NCBI GenBank assembly: GCA_002345475.1
Contig: DDWC01000031.1
Location: forward strand, 1-12,338
Direction of reading: 5' to 3'
Length of the DNA stretch: 12,338 bases
DNA from: Firmicutes bacterium UBA2296
GTDB taxonomy: Bacteria; Bacillota; UBA994
Shown: positions 1-6,085 of the stretch, piece by piece
Position numbering within the stretch: position 1 is the first letter of the stretch
How the letters are laid out: each line of letters starts with the position of its first letter
Notes under the pieces: generated by a model
Seen by the model: the letters and a program-made list of their open reading frames with translations, nothing else
What the model was told of the DNA's origin: nothing
Database searches by the model: none
Program-made: the position numbers and the translations under genes

Positions 1-738
1 GATGATGTGCTTCTGGCGCAGTTCACTCAGGCGATCCTCTGGTACCAGGGTCTCCCAAACCTTGTCCCGCACCACTTCAATCAGCTCTGACGGACTGGCG
101 TAGGCGAGCAGCCTGCCTTTGGCCATCAGGGCGATCCGGCTCGCGGTAGCCTCGACATCGGAGACAATGTGGGTCGAAAAGAGGATAATGCGGTCCCTGG
201 CGATGTCGCTGAGCAGATTGCGAAAGCGCACTCGCTCTGTGGGGTCAAGACCTGTGGTTGGTTCATCAACGATGAGCACTTGAGGATCGTTGAGCAGAGC
301 CTGAGCGATGCCCAGGCGTTGCCTCATGCCACCTGAGTATGTGCCCAGAGGCCGCTTGCGCACATCCGCCAGGTTGACAAGCTGCAGCAGTTCGTCAATC
401 CGACGGCGTCTGTTTCTTGGTTCGATTCCCTTCATCGCCCCAACATATTCGAGGAATTCGGCGGCGTTAAGACTGGGATAAACGCCAAAGTCCTGAGGCA
501 GGTAACCCAGAAGCCTGCGCAGCGCATCAGGATCCTGGGAAATGTCCACTCCATTCCAAAGAACACGGCCTGAAGTTGGCCGGGAAATAGTAGTTACGAT
601 GCGCATAAGGGTAGACTTCCCTGCGCCGTTCTCACCCAGCAGGCCCGTAATGCCAGGTCCAAGATCAAGGCTGAAGTCCTTCAGGGCCCATAGATCAGGC
701 GCGTATTGCTTGCCTAGCTTCTCTAACTGTAACAGCAT
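1..738 (-). CDS. ABC transporter ATP-binding protein (partial, C-terminus beyond left edge)
   Basis: This is the nucleotide-binding subunit of an ABC-2/drug-export type transporter. It would bind ATP on the cytoplasmic side and drive a separate permease, presumably encoded beyond position 1. The 246 visible residues contain the full ATPase core: Walker A GENGAGKST (35-43), Q-loop Gln82 in YLPQDFG, signature YSGGM (134-138), Walker B VLIVDEP (154-160), D-loop GLDP (163-166) and H-loop His190 in FSTH. Family members run to about 290 residues, so only a short C-terminal tail is missing. I chose the ATG at 736-738 because GGAG lies 9 nt upstream; an in-frame ATG at 751-753 is the alternative. It follows the serine hydrolase gene by about 100 bp on the same strand, so it is probably the third gene of the TetR operon. 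The family is certain; the substrate is unknown. Confidence 0.93.
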   Translation of the reverse strand, partial: MLLQLEKLGKQYAPDLWALKDFSLDLGPGITGLLGENGAGKSTLMRIVTTISRPTSGRVLWNGVDISQDPDALRRLLGYLPQDFGVYPSLNAAEFLEYVGAMKGIEPRNRRRRIDELLQLVNLADVRKRPLGTYSGGMRQRLGIAQALLNDPQVLIVDEPTTGLDPTERVRFRNLLSDIARDRIILFSTHIVSDVEATASRIALMAKGRLLAYASPSELIEVVRDKVWETLVPEDRLSELRQKHII

Positions 739-796
739 CCGGTCTCGCTCCATTCCATACTTTTCTATGTTCCACTCGTAGGCACAACTGTCTGAG

Positions 797-818
797 GATA
801 GCGCCGAGCTGCGCTACC
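797..818 (-). other. Intercistronic hairpin between serine hydrolase and ABC ATPase genes
   Basis: In the minus-strand transcript, GGTAGCGC and GCGCTATC can pair around a 6-nt loop, giving an 8-bp stem with one G-U wobble. It lies 18 nt after the hydrolase stop codon. No U-run follows, so it is not a normal intrinsic terminator. It could be an RNA-processing or stabilising element, or chance. Confidence 0.3.
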
Positions 819-835
819 TTCGCATGCGGTCTTAA

Positions 836-1900
836 CTACACCGATTTGATGATCTGTACGATTGCCTTGTAGGCGGCACTGTGACCTCGGCCGCTCAACT
901 GGTTTACAGTCCCCGTAAAGTAGAGGTCATGTTGTGGATTATGGAAGGCAAAAGCTCCGGATTGCCCCCAGAAGCCAAGTACTTCGCCAATAGGCTTAAG
1001 AGGCGAAAGCAACCGTGGCGTCCACAGTTTCTCAAGTCCAAGCCCAAAGAAAAACTGACCGGGAAAATAGATCATGTTCCACTCCTGTTTGAGTTCGTCA
1101 ACTAGCTCTCGCGGAAAAAGGGTGCCGTTAAAGAAGGCTTTAAGGAAGGCCATGGTGTCGCTGGACGTGGAAACAAGGCCGCCCTCAGCGGTAATAGACG
1201 CGAGGTATCTTGGGGCTCGCAGACGCTGCGTCCCGTAGTATAGCTCCTTTGGCGTTGTATCCTCGGGATCCTGAAAAGCGTAGGTATCCTGCAGCTGCAA
1301 CGGTTCAACTATGTAATCTCTGAAAGCCTCGCCAATGGAGCGTCCTGTAACTCTCTCTATAATACCACCAAGCAATTGGAAATTTGTATCGGAATAGTGC
1401 ACTTTTCCTTTTTGGCCGGGTCTGAACTTTGGTTTGAGGTTTCGGGCACTGGCCACCGCTCTTTCCAGAGGCCAAGGCTCGTCCTTGCCCTGCAGCAGGT
1501 TAGTTACCGGATTGCCTTTGCTCTTGTCATAGTAGAAGTAATCGGGGATACCTGACGTGTTGCTCATCAGGTGAGCGATAGTAATTTCACCTGTGTAGTC
1601 TATGCCATTCAGGGTGTGAAGCCCGTTAATCATACTATCATGGAAAAAATTGGTCAGCTTGTCGTCAAAGGAAAGCTTGCCTTCCTGACGCAGGATCAAC
1701 ATTATCGCTGTTACATAAAGCTTGGTAACGCTGGCGGTAAAGTAGCGGTCCTGTGCTGCCATATTGCCCGCGGACCCACGGAAGGAGAGGGCCCCGTCTC
1801 CGCTTTCTACACGGAGCACAGCGCCAAAGACATCTTTCCCCTTAAGCATTTCCTGTGTTATGCGACGCAGGAAGGCGTCGTCCGTTTTTAGAGTTCTCAT
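836..1900 (-). CDS. Beta-lactamase-fold serine hydrolase (class C / AmpC-like family)
   Basis: A 354-residue penicillin-binding-protein-like serine hydrolase. The family includes D-alanyl-D-alanine carboxypeptidases, esterases and class C beta-lactamases; the substrate here is not known. The nucleophile motif SxxK is S57-V-T-K60. The second motif is Tyr169-Ser-Asp171 (YSDTN), with Asp where many relatives have Asn. The third motif, usually HxG or KTG, is GQSG at 312-315, so Gln replaces the usual basic residue. The surrounding blocks LMSNTSGIPDY, YSDTNFQLLGGIIE and SPLKPIGEVLGFWGQSG are typical of the family. No signal peptide or membrane segment is visible, so a cytoplasmic location is likely. 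The start is well placed, with AGAGGTGG six nt before the ATG. It begins 12 nt after the TetR stop codon and is almost certainly co-transcribed with and controlled by it. Confidence 0.9.
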   Translation of the reverse strand: MRTLKTDDAFLRRITQEMLKGKDVFGAVLRVESGDGALSFRGSAGNMAAQDRYFTASVTKLYVTAIMLILRQEGKLSFDDKLTNFFHDSMINGLHTLNGIDYTGEITIAHLMSNTSGIPDYFYYDKSKGNPVTNLLQGKDEPWPLERAVASARNLKPKFRPGQKGKVHYSDTNFQLLGGIIERVTGRSIGEAFRDYIVEPLQLQDTYAFQDPEDTTPKELYYGTQRLRAPRYLASITAEGGLVSTSSDTMAFLKAFFNGTLFPRELVDELKQEWNMIYFPGQFFFGLGLEKLWTPRLLSPLKPIGEVLGFWGQSGAFAFHNPQHDLYFTGTVNQLSGRGHSAAYKAIVQIIKSV

Positions 1901-1912
1901 GCAATACCACCT

Positions 1913-2521
1913 CTACTTGTTCTCTTCTGAGTCTAAAACCAGCAGTCGGGTCAACCACTCGGCGGGGATTGTGTAATGGCTCTTATGGATTAGTTTAAGG
2001 TAGGCCAGGCTGTGGACCACTGCCCAATAGTAGTCAGCTAGCAGCACAGGATCGCCCGGGACCACTGCACCTTCGGTTTGCCCGGTGAGAATAATGTCTG
2101 CCAGGACTGCAGAAGGGGCATCCCCATAGGACTCCGTAAACATGTTGTCTGAACCGGCTTCCTCTCCCATGCGGAAATTTAGAACCAGCTCGTAGGCTGT
2201 GTCCGATTCGTCGTGAATCAGCGCTGTCATTCGCTCGGAAAGGAAACGTATCTTCTCGACAGCTGATATTGGTGCCCGGCGCAACGCATCAAAGCTCGCC
2301 GAGTTCTGCTCTGTGGCCTGCTCTAAAATGGCGTTAAACACATCTTCCTTGGATGCGAAGTAGTTATACAGAGTTCCCTGCCCGATACCGATAAACTTGG
2401 CCAGCTGGCCTATCTTGGTTCCTGAATAGCCATTTAGCGCAAAGCAGACCACTGCTCCCTTTAGGATGCGTTCCCGCATGGCCTCCCGCATGGCCTCGTT
2501 TTGCTCTCTTGTTCGTGGCAT
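1913..2521 (-). CDS. TetR/AcrR family transcriptional regulator
   Basis: A 202-residue one-component repressor. The N-terminal TetR DNA-binding domain spans about residues 16-62: the helix RERILKGAVVCFALNGYSGT leads into the helix-turn-helix IGQLAKFIGIGQGTLYNYF (about 38-55) and the SKEDVFNAIL segment that usually follows it. The remaining roughly 140 residues are the variable ligand-binding and dimerisation part and do not reveal a ligand. AGGAGGTG lies just upstream of the ATG. Transcription starts at a consensus sigma-A promoter overlapped by a near-perfect dyad, which fits autorepression. It is the first gene of an operon with a serine hydrolase and an ABC ATPase, so an exported or hydrolysed small molecule is the likely inducer (inference). 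Confidence 0.95.
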   Translation of the reverse strand: MPRTREQNEAMREAMRERILKGAVVCFALNGYSGTKIGQLAKFIGIGQGTLYNYFASKEDVFNAILEQATEQNSASFDALRRAPISAVEKIRFLSERMTALIHDESDTAYELVLNFRMGEEAGSDNMFTESYGDAPSAVLADIILTGQTEGAVVPGDPVLLADYYWAVVHSLAYLKLIHKSHYTIPAEWLTRLLVLDSEENK

Positions 2522-2537
2522 AGTGCACCTCCTTTTG

Positions 2538-2561
2538 TTATGAACGAATATTCATTCATAA
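2538..2561. promoter_or_regulatory. Probable TetR operator (24-bp near-perfect palindrome)
   Basis: The 24 bp read as an inverted repeat with a single mismatched pair (C2545 against A2554). The core is ATGAACGAATATTCATTCAT. It lies between the -10 box and the Shine-Dalgarno site of the TetR gene and covers the expected transcription start. This is the usual position for an autoregulating TetR-family repressor. That the neighbouring TetR binds it is inference from position and symmetry. Confidence 0.8.
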
Positions 2562-2563
2562 AC

Positions 2564-2591
2564 ATTATACATGAAACGAAAAGGGTGTCAA
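2564..2591 (-). promoter_or_regulatory. Sigma-A-type promoter of the TetR-hydrolase-ABC operon
   Basis: On the minus strand there is a perfect -35 box TTGACA (2586-2591) and a perfect -10 box TATAAT (2564-2569), separated by 16 bp. The expected start point falls inside the palindrome at 2538-2561, so a bound repressor would block a strong promoter. Confidence 0.85.
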
Positions 2592-2720
2592 CGGCCTGGC
2601 GTAGAATTAGTCGACGGTAGGTGGGGCACAGTGCAGGGAAACTTCATTTGTGAACCGACCATTGACTTCTGATTGCGACTGCAAGCGGCTATTATCATTT
2701 GGTGGAAGGGGGTGAGGGTA

Positions 2721-3281
2721 TTGCAACTGACGACAAAGAGGCTGGTACTGAGGCCTTATGCCATGGAACACGCTGAGCTGATTAATAAATGGGCCAACGA
2801 CCCGGGCCTCAACTATTACGATGATGACAGGCCAGAGCCGTCTGAGCCGATTCCCCTGGAAAAGACAAGGACGGCGCTGCGTCGCATGATTGATGCAGAC
2901 GGTGAAGGCATTATTCGCTTCGCTATCCACAGGCTCGACAACGGCATGTGCATTGGCATTTGCATGATTGCCCTCATAGACAGGCACAACAGGCGATGCA
3001 ATTTGGGCATATCCATAGGTGAGCGCGATCAGTGGGGCCAGGGATTTGGACGGGAAGCTGTTATGGCTATGGTCAATCACTGTTTTCGCGATATGAACAT
3101 GAACCGAATCGGCGCTGAGGTTTACGCGTACAACGAACGATCCTTGCGCTTGTTCGAAGGCCTCGGCTTTCTTCGTGAAGGTTTAATTCGCCAGGCTGTA
3201 TGGAAGCGTGGGGCATTCGCAGACTCGGTCATCCTTGGGTTGCTAAGGTCCGACTGGCTGGCAGAGGGACAGCGAGAGTGA
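2721..3281 (+). CDS. GNAT family N-acetyltransferase (RimJ/RimL-like)
   Basis: A 186-residue acetyl-CoA-dependent N-acetyltransferase. The N-terminus TTKRLVLRPYAMEHAEL is the classic RimJ/RimL-type opening. The acetyl-CoA pyrophosphate-binding loop is QWGQGFGREA (about 104-113). The C-terminal block NRIGAEVYAYNERSLRLFEGLGF (about 128-150) contains Asn138 and the strand-helix signature of motif B. The start is taken as TTG 2721 because an AGGGGGTG Shine-Dalgarno sits 6 nt upstream and the product then begins at the family's usual point; an upstream TTG (2673) and a GTG (2712) are in frame but less well supported. It is the first gene of a plus-strand group with a methyltransferase and a nucleotidyltransferase-like gene. 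The acceptor is unknown; relatives modify ribosomal proteins, peptides or small molecules. Confidence 0.92.
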   Translation: MQLTTKRLVLRPYAMEHAELINKWANDPGLNYYDDDRPEPSEPIPLEKTRTALRRMIDADGEGIIRFAIHRLDNGMCIGICMIALIDRHNRRCNLGISIGERDQWGQGFGREAVMAMVNHCFRDMNMNRIGAEVYAYNERSLRLFEGLGFLREGLIRQAVWKRGAFADSVILGLLRSDWLAEGQRE

Positions 3282-3310
3282 TCAGGAGGAGTAGGAGTGA
3301 AGAGCAGAAT

Positions 3311-4090
3311 ATGTTGACCAGATCTGACAATTACGACAGAGCACTACTGGCGGAAATCTATGACCAGACCATGACGCACGCTGAGGACGTGGCCTTACTG
3401 AGAAGTCTGATTGGCGACGCGGGGAGCCTGGATATACTTGAATGCTTCTCCGGCACCGGTCGCATTATGTTGCCGCTTCTCGCCGATGGGCACAATGTTA
3501 CGGGCATAGAAATCGCCCAGGCTATGGTTGATCGATCCAGAAACAAAGCAGAGCCCCTCGGGCTTGCCCATAAGTTCAATGTGTGGGTCCGAGATGCCCT
3601 CAGCGAGCCCTGGGGTGAAGAGAATTACGATGTGGTTGTGTTAGGGTCAAATTCGCTTTTTGAACTGGCGACAGTGAGAGCACAGAAGCGGTGTATAGAG
3701 CTTGCTTGCCAGGCCTTACGGCCTTCCGGACATCTTTTTGTGGATAACAACAATTGGACGAGCCCGCTGCGGGAGAGCCTCGGTGCTTCGTGGGTTGCCC
3801 TCGAAGGGCTGGGGACCGATGGAACCTTTGCCAGGCAGACGGCGGAAACCATTTCGGTCGACGAGTCAAATGGCCTGACAGTGACCCGGCGCAGGTGGTA
3901 TCTGCGGACTCCTGCGGGGGAAGAATCGTGGGAAGAATACGACACCAGCAAGCGGCCCGTCAGTGGTGCGGAGGTGCGCAGCTGGTTAACGGAGTTCGGT
4001 TTCACTATAGAACGCGTTTGTGGAGATTTCCGGGGGACTGCGTTTGATGAGCAGAGCGAGCGGGCAATTTTCTGGGCGCGAAAAATTTAG
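3311..4090 (+). CDS. Class I SAM-dependent methyltransferase
   Basis: A 259-residue Rossmann-fold methyltransferase. SAM-binding motif I is LDILECFSGTGRIMLPLL (about 40-57), followed by the acidic residue at the end of strand 2 (Glu67 in VTGIEIAQAMVDRSR). A motif II-like strand is WGEENYDVVVLGSNSLFEL (about 101-119), and LRPSGHLFVDNNNW follows as motif III. These are typical of Methyltransf_25/11 type small-molecule enzymes. ATG 3311 is preceded by an AGGAGGAGTAGGAGTGA purine tract with a rather long spacer. An in-frame GTG at 3278 overlapping the GNAT stop would add 11 basic and polar residues and cannot be excluded. It lies 29 bp after the GNAT gene and 19 bp before the next start, so co-transcription is likely. 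The substrate cannot be read from sequence. Confidence 0.9.
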   Translation: MLTRSDNYDRALLAEIYDQTMTHAEDVALLRSLIGDAGSLDILECFSGTGRIMLPLLADGHNVTGIEIAQAMVDRSRNKAEPLGLAHKFNVWVRDALSEPWGEENYDVVVLGSNSLFELATVRAQKRCIELACQALRPSGHLFVDNNNWTSPLRESLGASWVALEGLGTDGTFARQTAETISVDESNGLTVTRRRWYLRTPAGEESWEEYDTSKRPVSGAEVRSWLTEFGFTIERVCGDFRGTAFDEQSERAIFWARKI

Positions 4091-4109
4091 GCGACAGGGG
4101 GAACACACG

Positions 4110-5123
4110 ATGCGACCACATGTGAAGGATTTGCCGGAGAATCAGGTCAGGCAGTTACTTGCTCACCTGGATGGTCAGTTACAGCTCTTTTTGACGATGC
4201 CGGGGTTGGTCGGCCTGACTTTAAACGGTGGCCTGTCCAGGGGTTTTGGCGACAGCCTGTCCGAGGTGGATGTCACCCTCTATCTGGACAAAGAAGGTCA
4301 ACAGGTGGCCGATTCAGGCCGCTGTCCCCTCCCTCTGGGCATCGCGGTCCTCAGCGGACAACTTTATGACATAAAGACGGTTTCCTATGAAGAGGAGTTG
4401 GAGCGCAAGTTCGGACAGGTGGACCTGTGGGACATGTCCTATGCCCAGATTCTTTATGATCCTGAGGGCAAGGTGGCCGAACTTTTCACCATGAAGCTGA
4501 GCCAGAGACCCAAGGGTGAGGACGCGGCAGATCATATATGGGACGCCTACTGGCATTACAGGCTGGCCGGCGACATCTGGGTTGCACGCGGAGATATCGA
4601 GCAGGGGCATCTGATGCTTAACCGCGCCATTGAGCCTCTCCTTAAGGCCCTTTTTGTGACAAATGAGGAGTACGTGCCCCATGAGAAGTGGCTGGTGCAT
4701 ATGAGCAGGACCCTGCCCTGGCTGCCTGAGGACTACACAGAGCGGCTGCAGTCGGCGCTAATTCCGACGACTGGCGGGGTAGAGGGCCTGAAAATGAGGC
4801 AGGCGGCAATCATTGCTCTTGGCGACGATATGAATGCCCATATCAGACAAAACCATCTCAGCGGTTTTGCCCTGGCCTCCCACCAGAAGTACTTCTACGA
4901 TCTTCTCAAACAGCTGGCGGGGCGCGGATCGATACCGCTGGTGGAGTGGCGCACCCACGCCAGACCGTCGTTCTTAAGCATGGACCCTTTCCGCCTGGTG
5001 GCAGGCATAGAGAACGACTGTGTCGTCCTGTACCCCGGCAAACTAAAGGCCGTCGCTCGAGATGACATGTATGTGTGGCATTATGAAATTGCCGCTCAGG
5101 TGGCGGCAGAACTGGGGCTCTAA
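4110..5123 (+). CDS. Nucleotidyltransferase-fold protein with C-terminal helical domain
   Basis: A 337-residue protein whose N-terminal half resembles the polymerase-beta-like/MNT nucleotidyltransferase fold. LTLNGGLSRGFGDSLSEVDVTLYL (about 37-60) follows the pattern GG-x(n)-[DE]-h-[DE]-h, with Glu52 and Asp54 as candidate metal-binding carboxylates. The middle part (about 150-220) is strongly helical, including RAIEPLLKALFVTNEEYVPHEKWL, and resembles the helical domains that follow such folds in nucleotidyltransferase/DUF4037-like proteins. A poorly recognised C-terminal section ends in LYPGKLKAVARDDMYVWHYEIAAQVAAEL. The start at ATG 4110 is supported by a GGGGG tract 8 nt upstream; longer in-frame versions would overlap the methyltransferase. 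It is probably the third gene of the group. The reaction is not known; an aminoglycoside-type adenylyltransferase role would be a guess. Confidence 0.7.
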   Translation: MRPHVKDLPENQVRQLLAHLDGQLQLFLTMPGLVGLTLNGGLSRGFGDSLSEVDVTLYLDKEGQQVADSGRCPLPLGIAVLSGQLYDIKTVSYEEELERKFGQVDLWDMSYAQILYDPEGKVAELFTMKLSQRPKGEDAADHIWDAYWHYRLAGDIWVARGDIEQGHLMLNRAIEPLLKALFVTNEEYVPHEKWLVHMSRTLPWLPEDYTERLQSALIPTTGGVEGLKMRQAAIIALGDDMNAHIRQNHLSGFALASHQKYFYDLLKQLAGRGSIPLVEWRTHARPSFLSMDPFRLVAGIENDCVVLYPGKLKAVARDDMYVWHYEIAAQVAAELGL

Positions 5124-5142
5124 AAAAAACCTCCTGAGACTA

Positions 5143-5171
5143 TTGACGTCTATATCGTCCCACGATATACT
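5143..5171 (+). promoter_or_regulatory. Sigma-A-type promoter of the PadR-DUF2812-HAD operon
   Basis: A -35 box TTGACG (5143-5148) and a -10 box TATACT (5166-5171) are separated by the optimal 17 bp. The spacer is almost entirely occupied by the first inverted repeat (5151-5169). The promoter lies 19 bp after the nucleotidyltransferase-like stop codon, so PadR begins a new transcription unit. Confidence 0.8.
5151..5169. promoter_or_regulatory. Putative PadR operator 1
   Basis: A perfect inverted repeat, TATATCGT-CCC-ACGATATA, with 8-bp arms and a 3-nt spacer. It sits between the -35 and -10 boxes. Its half-site ATATCG(T/C) recurs in a second perfect repeat downstream, which supports recognition by a dimeric repressor. 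Assignment to the adjacent PadR is inference. Confidence 0.75.
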
Positions 5172-5174
5172 GTA

Positions 5175-5188
5175 GCCGATGCATCGGC
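5175..5188. promoter_or_regulatory. Central palindrome at the expected PadR transcription start
   Basis: GCCGATGCATCGGC is a perfect 14-bp palindrome centred at 5181.5. That is about 21.5 bp from operator 1 and 22.5 bp from operator 2, near two helical turns each. It shares the CGAT/ATCG core with the flanking operators but in the opposite arrangement. It may be a third repressor contact or a start-site hairpin. Confidence 0.5.
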
Positions 5189-5195
5189 GGACGAT

Positions 5196-5212
5196 ATATC
5201 GCGGGGCGATAT
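5196..5212. promoter_or_regulatory. Putative PadR operator 2
   Basis: A perfect inverted repeat, ATATCGC-GGG-GCGATAT, with 7-bp arms and the same 3-nt spacer as operator 1. An overlapping palindrome CGATATATCG lies at 5192-5201. It is located in the 5' untranslated region, 10 bp before the PadR Shine-Dalgarno. Confidence 0.7.
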
Positions 5213-5234
5213 TTTATTAATGGGAGGAACAGAA

Positions 5235-5564
5235 ATGACACAGATGATAGAACGCGCGGCTCTTACCGAGGCCGTCTACTATATCCTGTTGGCCCTGCAC
5301 GAACCGATGCACGGCTATGGGATCATGCAGTTTGTCAAGGAGATCAGCAAGGACAGGGTAAACCTGGGCCCGGGTACACTGTACGGCGCCATCAATACCA
5401 TGCTTGGTAAGGGCTGGATCGAAGGCCTGGCCTCTGACGAGGACAGCCGCAAGAAGGAGTACCGCTTGACGTCGCTGGGGCGACAGGTGCTGCGGTTTGA
5501 AATCGACCGGCTGGAGGAACTACTATCTAACGGCAAGAAAATTGCAGGAGGTCAGGCTATATGA
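5235..5564 (+). CDS. PadR family transcriptional regulator
   Basis: A 109-residue PadR-type winged-helix repressor of the small subfamily: one winged helix plus a short C-terminal dimerisation helix. Recognisable blocks are YYILLALHEPMHGYGIMQFVKEIS (about 16-39), VNLGPGTLYGAINTMLGKGWIEG (about 42-64) and RKKEYRLTSLGRQVLRFEIDRLEELL (about 72-97), the PadR recognition helix, wing and final helix. The start at ATG 5235 follows GGGAGGA at 7 nt; an in-frame ATG at 5220 would place the Shine-Dalgarno inside the gene. Its stop overlaps the DUF2812 start by 4 bp (ATGA). Two matching inverted repeats sit in its own promoter, which fits autorepression. Small PadR proteins often sense drugs, phenolics or membrane stress; the ligand here is unknown. 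Confidence 0.95.
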   Translation: MTQMIERAALTEAVYYILLALHEPMHGYGIMQFVKEISKDRVNLGPGTLYGAINTMLGKGWIEGLASDEDSRKKEYRLTSLGRQVLRFEIDRLEELLSNGKKIAGGQAI

Positions 5565-6085
5565 AACAGGTGATTTGGAAACTATTCACGGACCATGAGA
5601 AGGAAGAAAAGTGGCTGAACGAGATGTCGCAAAAAGGGCTTCAGCTCGTTCACTATACCCCCGGTCGTTATCTGTTCGAAGAAGGTCAACAGGGCCACTA
5701 CATTTACAGGATTGAACTGCTCGACCAGTTGCCCTCACATCCCGAAAGTCGGGCATACATTCGTTTCATGGAAGAGGCTGGCGCCGAGTACGTCACCCAC
5801 ATCCTGCGTTGGGTCTACTTCCGCAAGAAGGCATCTGACGGCCCTTTTGAGCTGTACACTGACCGCGAATCGCGCATGACGCATCACAAACGCATAATGA
5901 CGCTGTATGGAGTTTTGGGTGGCGTCAATATAGTCACAGGTATTAATATTGTGCACAACTCCACTCCCGGACTTGGGCTGCTACCCTACACGAACCTATT
6001 GCTGGGGTTCCTCTTCGCCCGTATAGCCTATGGCCAGTGGGTCAAAATTAAGCGGCTCAAGGCTGACGAGGAGCTGTTCCAGTGA
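5561..6085 (+). CDS. DUF2812 domain-containing membrane protein
   Basis: A 174-residue protein of the DUF2812 type. The N-terminal soluble domain (about 1-105) has the family pattern: DHEKEEKWLNEMSQKGLQL, then PGRYLFEEGQQGHYIYRIELLD, then RFMEEAGAEYVTHILRWVYFRKK. Two hydrophobic segments follow, about 112-131 (MTLYGVLGGVNIVTGINIV) and about 137-157 (GLGLLPYTNLLLGFLFARIAY), and a charged C-terminal tail, so it is an inner-membrane protein. DUF2812 genes are very commonly found next to PadR genes; no biochemical function is established to my knowledge. The ATGA overlap with PadR implies translational coupling and shared control. Its stop codon also overlaps the start of the HAD gene. Confidence 0.92.
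   Translation: MKQVIWKLFTDHEKEEKWLNEMSQKGLQLVHYTPGRYLFEEGQQGHYIYRIELLDQLPSHPESRAYIRFMEEAGAEYVTHILRWVYFRKKASDGPFELYTDRESRMTHHKRIMTLYGVLGGVNIVTGINIVHNSTPGLGLLPYTNLLLGFLFARIAYGQWVKIKRLKADEELFQ

Noticed and set aside
2662..2695. Possible plus-strand promoter before the acetyltransferase (TTGACT at 2662, TATTAT at 2690)
   Set aside because: The boxes are 22 bp apart, well outside the normal 16-18 bp, so I did not call it; the real promoter of the group is not evident.
2607..3080. 157-codon minus-strand open frame over the acetyltransferase start
   Set aside because: It overlaps the GNAT gene and the TetR promoter region, and its translation has no family features.
3625..4005. 126-codon minus-strand open frame
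   Set aside because: It is antisense to the methyltransferase and lacks motifs or a ribosome-binding site.
5121..5140. A-run after the nucleotidyltransferase-like stop codon as a terminator
   Set aside because: There is no GC-rich hairpin before it and the run is A, not T, on the transcribed plus strand.
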